In this document: in pieces, positions 16,540-19,683 of the stretch
Layout of the letters: the number at the start of each line of letters is the position of its first letter
Position numbering within the stretch: the first letter of the stretch is position 1
Origin: MGBC131033 sp910585655
Lineage (GTDB): Bacteria > Bacillota > Clostridia > Lachnospirales > Lachnospiraceae
Assembly: GCA_949502025.1 (NCBI GenBank)
Contig: CATBCG010000027.1
Coordinates: 1 to 19,683, forward strand
Length of the DNA: 19,683 nt
Direction of reading: 5' to 3'
Program-made: the position numbers and the translations under genes
Notes under the pieces: generated by a model
Told to the model about the DNA's origin: nothing
The model's input: only the letters and a program-made list of their open reading frames with translations
Database searches by the model: none

Positions 16540-16847
16540 TAAAGCTATTTGGCAATGAAATCACAATGACACGAGGAGACACCGTGCGTCTTGGGTTGAC
16601 ACTCTTAAATATGGATAATACCGAGTATGAGTTACAAGAGGGCGATAAAGTATATTTTACAGTAAAATCTGGCGACAGAGAACGGATTAGTCAAGAAGTA
16701 TCCGAAGGAATTGTTTTATATCCAGCCGATACTGCTGCCTTAGAGTATGGGAAATATGACTATGATATTGAAGTAGTAAGGGAGAATGGGGATGTGCATA
16801 CTGTTATTGTATCTAAACTGATCATAAGTAAGGAGGTGCGGGAGTAG
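16536..16847 (+). CDS. Small baseplate protein (BppU N-domain-like)
   Basis: This 103-residue beta-rich protein has EITMTRGDTVRLGLTLLN, EGDKVYFTVK and LEYGKYDYDIEVVRENGD, a pattern widespread in Firmicutes phages next to fibre genes and similar to the N-terminal domain of the upper baseplate protein BppU. It is probably an Ig-like adaptor that links fibres to the baseplate. It overlaps the S74 fibre gene (ATGA) and the collagen-like gene (TAGTG), so it is coupled to both. The name is by resemblance and position; members are often annotated only as hypothetical. Confidence 0.6.
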   Translation: MIKLFGNEITMTRGDTVRLGLTLLNMDNTEYELQEGDKVYFTVKSGDRERISQEVSEGIVLYPADTAALEYGKYDYDIEVVRENGDVHTVIVSKLIISKEVRE

Positions 16848-18361
16848 TGGAAGAACAGAAACGAGAGGATGGACGGCTGAAAGGGAAGTTAAATTACATA
16901 GCGCTTGGAGGAGACGAAGGAGGGCGACAAGTAGAAATAGGCGCAGATGAGGAATATATCAAATGGCGCTATAAGGGTGATCGGGAATGGATAAATTTAA
17001 TCGCGCTTGAATCCCTCCAAGGGAAACCAGGAATTAACGGAGAACGAGGTCCTCAAGGAGTACCAGGAATCAAAGGCGAACCAGGACCGCAAGGAATTAC
17101 AGGAGAAAAAGGGGAGCCTGGAGAACAGGGTCTCCCTGGACCGAAAGGCGATCCAGGAGAAACAGGTCCAAAAGGTGATTCAGGCGAAAAGGGTGATCCA
17201 GGGGAACAGGGACCTCCGGGACCAAAGGGTGATCCGGGCGAACAGGGACTACAGGGAATCCAAGGGGAAAAAGGAGAGCGAGGAGAAAAAGGGGATACCG
17301 GGGAACAGGGTTCTCCGGGTCCCCAAGGTGATCCGGGAGAGCCAGGACCGAAAGGAGAGCCGGGGGAAAAAGGAGATACTGGAGAGCAGGGACCTCCGGG
17401 ACCAAAGGGTGATCCGGGAGAGCCAGGACCTCCGGGAGAAAAGGGAGAACGAGGAGAAAAAGGTGCAGATGGAACCATGACGTTTGAAGAACTCACGGAG
17501 GAGCAAAAAGAATCCCTTCGAGGTGAAAAAGGCGAACCAGGAGAGAAGGGAGACACTGGAGAACAAGGACCTCGAGGTGAAAAGGGCGAAACAGGGGTTC
17601 CTGGGCGTGACGGTAAAGATGGAATTAGTCCTCATATTGGAGAGAACGGAAATTGGTGGATTGGAAATGCTGATACAGGAAGACAGGCGACGGGTCCTCA
17701 AGGAGAAGCAGGAGAAAAGGGCGACGTCGGGGAACAGGGACCTATTGGTGAAAAAGGTAATCCAGGAGAGAAGGGAGAACGGGGAGAACCAGGGGTACAA
17801 GGCGCTCCAGGAGAAAATGGAATCACACCACATATTGGAGAAAATGGAACCTGGTGGATCGGGGAGACAGATACCGGAATTTCTGCAAGCGGAGAAAATG
17901 GTTTAGATGGAAAAGATGGAGACAAAATATCACAGGGAAAAGGAATACTTGTTGAACAAGGGGAAGATGGAAGCAAAAAAATATCGTTGTTAGATGAACA
18001 ATATACAACGGAAGATAAGCAGAAATTGTCTGGTATTGATGATAAAGCCAACCACTATACACATCCACCCCATACCGCCAAGCCGACTGATCTGTATCTC
18101 ATTACTGTGGATGATCAGGGACATGTATCTGCTGCTACACCTGTCACAAAAGAGGATATCACTGCCCTTGGTATTCCTGGGCAAGATACTACTTATCAGC
18201 AAGCTACTACTACTGTCTCTGGTTTACTCTCTCCGGACGATAAAGCAAAGTTAGATAGTGTAGAGCCAGGAGCGCAGCCCCGGATTGGTGTACCTGTATA
18301 TATCAGTGCTACAGCGCCATCAAATACAGACGGATTGTGGGTAGTACCGCCAGAAACATAA
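16847..18361 (+). CDS. Collagen-like tail fibre protein
   Basis: This 504-residue protein starts at GTG 16847 with AGGAGG at 16831-16836. Residues 1-58 are an N-terminal attachment region. Gly-X-Y triplets run without break at 59-209 and again at 226-259, 283-325 and 349-358, mostly of the GEKGD, GPPGPKG and GEPG types that form charged collagen helices. Breaks are TMTFEELTEEQKESLR at 210-225 and two related 23-residue inserts at 260-282 and 326-348 with PHIGENG and WWIG. Residues 385-504 carry fibre-type repeats (EDKQKLSGIDDKANHYTHP; LSPDDKAKLDSV) and end in GLWVVPPET. It likely forms a trimeric rod that bears a tip. No signal peptide is present. Confidence 0.9.
   Translation: MEEQKREDGRLKGKLNYIALGGDEGGRQVEIGADEEYIKWRYKGDREWINLIALESLQGKPGINGERGPQGVPGIKGEPGPQGITGEKGEPGEQGLPGPKGDPGETGPKGDSGEKGDPGEQGPPGPKGDPGEQGLQGIQGEKGERGEKGDTGEQGSPGPQGDPGEPGPKGEPGEKGDTGEQGPPGPKGDPGEPGPPGEKGERGEKGADGTMTFEELTEEQKESLRGEKGEPGEKGDTGEQGPRGEKGETGVPGRDGKDGISPHIGENGNWWIGNADTGRQATGPQGEAGEKGDVGEQGPIGEKGNPGEKGERGEPGVQGAPGENGITPHIGENGTWWIGETDTGISASGENGLDGKDGDKISQGKGILVEQGEDGSKKISLLDEQYTTEDKQKLSGIDDKANHYTHPPHTAKPTDLYLITVDDQGHVSAATPVTKEDITALGIPGQDTTYQQATTTVSGLLSPDDKAKLDSVEPGAQPRIGVPVYISATAPSNTDGLWVVPPET
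17207..17238 (+). repeat. 32-base direct repeat in collagen region, copy 1
   Basis: This 32-base block recurs exactly at 17387-17418. It encodes a QGPPGPKGDPG segment. The copies are 180 bases (60 residues) apart, so exchange between them would remove or add 20 triplets in frame. Confidence 0.85.
17387..17418 (+). repeat. 32-base direct repeat in collagen region, copy 2
   Basis: This is the exact second copy of the block at 17207-17238, in the same reading frame. The sequence around both copies is similar but not identical, as expected for an old triplet array with a recently homogenised part. Confidence 0.85.
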
Positions 18362-18374
18362 GGAGGATGATAAC

Positions 18375-18949
18375 ATGCCTTTGGTATATGATACAGAGGC
18401 GGGTGCCTTTGTAGAGGCAGAAACGCCCCGGATAAACATGGGGGGGTATTTTGTGACAGTGTAGGACGAGTTTACCAGGATGGTGCCTGGCAGGATGTGT
18501 GGCCAGAACGAAAATATATTATCCGGAACGGAGTGCAAAACAATGATATCACGGGCGGCTGGAAATGGTTAAAAGTGGTCGGAACACCCACGGCAACATG
18601 GAAAAATGGATACTTGGAACTAACAAATACGTATGGCAATGGTTCGACGAATTACTATATTACGAAGAAAGCAATGCCTCTATTCGGGAAAAGTGTTTTA
18701 TGTATTTCTTTAGAAACAACTACTACAGGAGATGAGTTTGGACAGCATATAGGTCTATGGAACAACAATACGTTTCCGGCTAACAACACAGGTGCCGCTA
18801 TGTACGCAGTCAAATTTTTTAATTCAAATCAGCCAAGGCAAGTTATTCGTATTCCTTTTCGAGAGGCATCCGGAAAATATTTAGGCATTGGATGCGAAGT
18901 CATTGGAGGAAAAACAATATTAAAAGTATATGATGTCTGGTTTGAGTAA
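18375..18949 (+). CDS. Minor tail protein, frame broken or switched at a 7-G tract
   Basis: ATG 18375 has AAGGAGG at 18360-18366 and opens MPLVYDTEAGAFVEAETPRI, a start common to a family of clostridial phage minor tail proteins. The frame stops after 29 codons at TAG 18462. The family sequence resumes one frame back (DSVGRVYQDGAWQDVWPERK) and runs to TAA 18947-18949. The two frames join at seven G, 18440-18446, which form an in-frame G_GGG_GGG heptamer. A -1 slip, or an eighth G, gives one 191-residue protein. An internal GTG at 18497 could start a 150-residue piece but lacks a clear ribosome binding site. It may be phase variable, programmed, a pseudogene, or a homopolymer error. The C-terminal part is beta-rich (ITGGWKWLKVV onward) and probably host-facing. 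Confidence 0.75.
18440..18446 (+). repeat. G7 homopolymer in minor tail gene
   Basis: Seven consecutive G follow ACAT at 18436-18439. The first G ends an ATG codon, so the run is read G_GGG_GGG and a -1 slip is allowed with full re-pairing. The tract sits 66 bases into the gene, the usual place for an on/off switch. Tract length 7 gives OFF and length 8 gives ON. Confidence 0.7.
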
Positions 18950-18975
18950 AGAAAACAGAAAGAAAGGAGAATTTT

Positions 18976-19122
18976 ATGAGCAACTTTGAAAAAATCAAGA
19001 AATGGTATCAGGAAGGGCGCTGGGATATCCAGCGTGTATATAACGTCGTAGGTCGTCCCTCCGGTATCACCAAAGAGGAGTACCAGGCGATTACCGGATT
19101 TGTCTATCCGGTGAAGGAGTAG
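18976..19122 (+). CDS. xkdX: XkdX family protein
   Basis: This 48-residue protein has AAAGGAG at 18963-18969. The sequence FEKIKKWYQEGRWDIQRVYN then GITKEEYQAITGFVYP is the XkdX pattern (small protein found after fibre genes in PBSX-like and many other Firmicutes phages). Its role is not known; it may help fibre assembly. It is below common ORF-length cut-offs. It lies between two related minor tail genes. Confidence 0.88.
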   Translation: MSNFEKIKKWYQEGRWDIQRVYNVVGRPSGITKEEYQAITGFVYPVKE

Positions 19123-19125
19123 CCT

Positions 19126-19683
19126 ATGTCAATTTTGATAAAGCCAGGCGATGCCTGGCAGGAACCGGAACACATCCAGAGCCGGAATCCGGATGGCGTG
19201 TTGCAGGATGTAGAGGTAGTCCGGGCAAAGATTGGCGATGAGTATGTAGACGTGTGGCCGGAATACCAGCAAGCCATACACTATTTAATGCTTTATGATT
19301 ATGGAGATATGTGTAGGGATGTAACCGGAGGATACTACGAAAGCGTTATCCAACCGGCTTGGGGAAATGGCGTAGGAACAGCAACGATTGGAAGCACATA
19401 TTTGCAATGCTATGGGACAGGAAATGGTTCGATAGCCTTTACTACAAACCATCCGGTGGATTTTACAGAATATGCGAAACTTTGCGGAGTGTATGAACGT
19501 TCGGAGGCTAACTCGAATGTATGGCAGTATATTGTCTATACCGGGAAAGATAAGCTGCCACTTTCATCATCTAGTACGGGTAGGACATGGCTTGGAAACA
19601 CTGTTGGAGGTAGTATCTCAAAAAGATTTGCTGTTTATGCTGATATTTCTGCAATGTCAGGGAAGCATTATGTAGGAGTTGGA
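19126..19683 (+). CDS. Minor tail protein, truncated by window end
   Basis: This frame of 186 codons is open to the last base, so the gene continues beyond the window. ATG 19126 has AAGGAG at 19114-19119, inside the xkdX gene. The start MSILIKPGDAWQEPEHIQSR and the later EYVDVWPEYQQAIHYLMLYD resemble the YQDGAWQDVWPE and ITGGW regions of the broken minor tail gene upstream (here VTGGYYESV), so the two are probably paralogues with a shared N-terminal plan and different receptor-binding parts. Here the frame is intact. Confidence 0.75.
   Translation, partial: MSILIKPGDAWQEPEHIQSRNPDGVLQDVEVVRAKIGDEYVDVWPEYQQAIHYLMLYDYGDMCRDVTGGYYESVIQPAWGNGVGTATIGSTYLQCYGTGNGSIAFTTNHPVDFTEYAKLCGVYERSEANSNVWQYIVYTGKDKLPLSSSSTGRTWLGNTVGGSISKRFAVYADISAMSGKHYVGVG

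Noticed and set aside
17053..17556. Long minus-strand frame of Pro/Gly/Ser repeats (167 codons)
   Set aside because: It is the mirror of the Gly-X-Y triplet array, whose base pattern removes stops on the other strand; it has no ribosome binding site and opposes the operon.
17484..17906. Plus-strand alternative frames inside the collagen-like gene (also 17007-17480)
   Set aside because: They are Lys/Glu/Arg-rich products of reading the triplet repeat in another frame; no start signals.
18375..19683. Possible diversity-generating retroelement target at a tail-tip gene
   Set aside because: No reverse transcriptase, template repeat or matching variable repeat is present in the window.

Overview
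The window is one continuous stretch of a tailed-phage genome (free phage or prophage), and every gene reads left to right. Strong AGGAGG-type ribosome binding sites, frequent GTG starts, the families present (YMFN-type large terminase, phi13-type tail tube, XkdX, collagen-like fibre) and the codon choice suggest a low-to-mid GC Firmicutes host, most likely a gut clostridium such as a Lachnospiraceae member. The host assignment is inference; no host gene, integrase, tRNA or attachment site is visible. The order of the structural genes and the tape measure protein point to a siphovirus with an HK97-type head and a long non-contractile tail.

Layout. (1) 20-1995: end of the early/middle region, with a ParB-like nuclease-fold protein carrying a Cys cluster, a small helix-hairpin-helix protein, a small Cys-containing protein, and a sigma-70-region-4-like regulator. 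(2) 1991-2519: the switch into the late operon, with a consensus -10 box, a hairpin-plus-T-run terminator, an HNH endonuclease gene, and a GC-rich palindromic gap that is a candidate cos site. (3) 2520-7868: packaging and head genes (small and large terminase, portal, ClpP-like protease, major capsid), then a strong hairpin. (4) 7919-10439: connector, head-tail joining, gp10-like and tail completion proteins, major tail protein, and tail assembly chaperones G and G-T. The T frame continues from G by a -1 slip on an A-run and is not an independent ORF. (5) 10452-19683: tape measure protein, a large FN3-repeat protein in the distal tail position, a hub-like tail protein, a self-cleaving S74 fibre with seven His-X-His motifs, a BppU-like small baseplate protein, a collagen-like fibre, a minor tail protein whose frame is broken or switched at a 7-G tract, XkdX, and a second minor tail protein that runs off the right edge.

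The genes are tightly packed. Many overlap by 4 bases (ATGA or GTGA), so the late region probably works as one translationally coupled operon. The proposed flow is: the regulator and promoter/terminator region switch on late transcription; HNH and terminase cut and package DNA into a protease-matured capsid; the connector proteins join a tail built on the tape measure; the distal genes build a host-binding tip.

Most of this is a standard phage structural module. The parts that most deserve a second look are the 7-G tract in the minor tail gene (phase variation, programmed frameshift, or error), the candidate cos palindrome beside the HNH gene, the terminator just behind the late -10 box, the hidden G-T frameshift, and the modular fibre genes.
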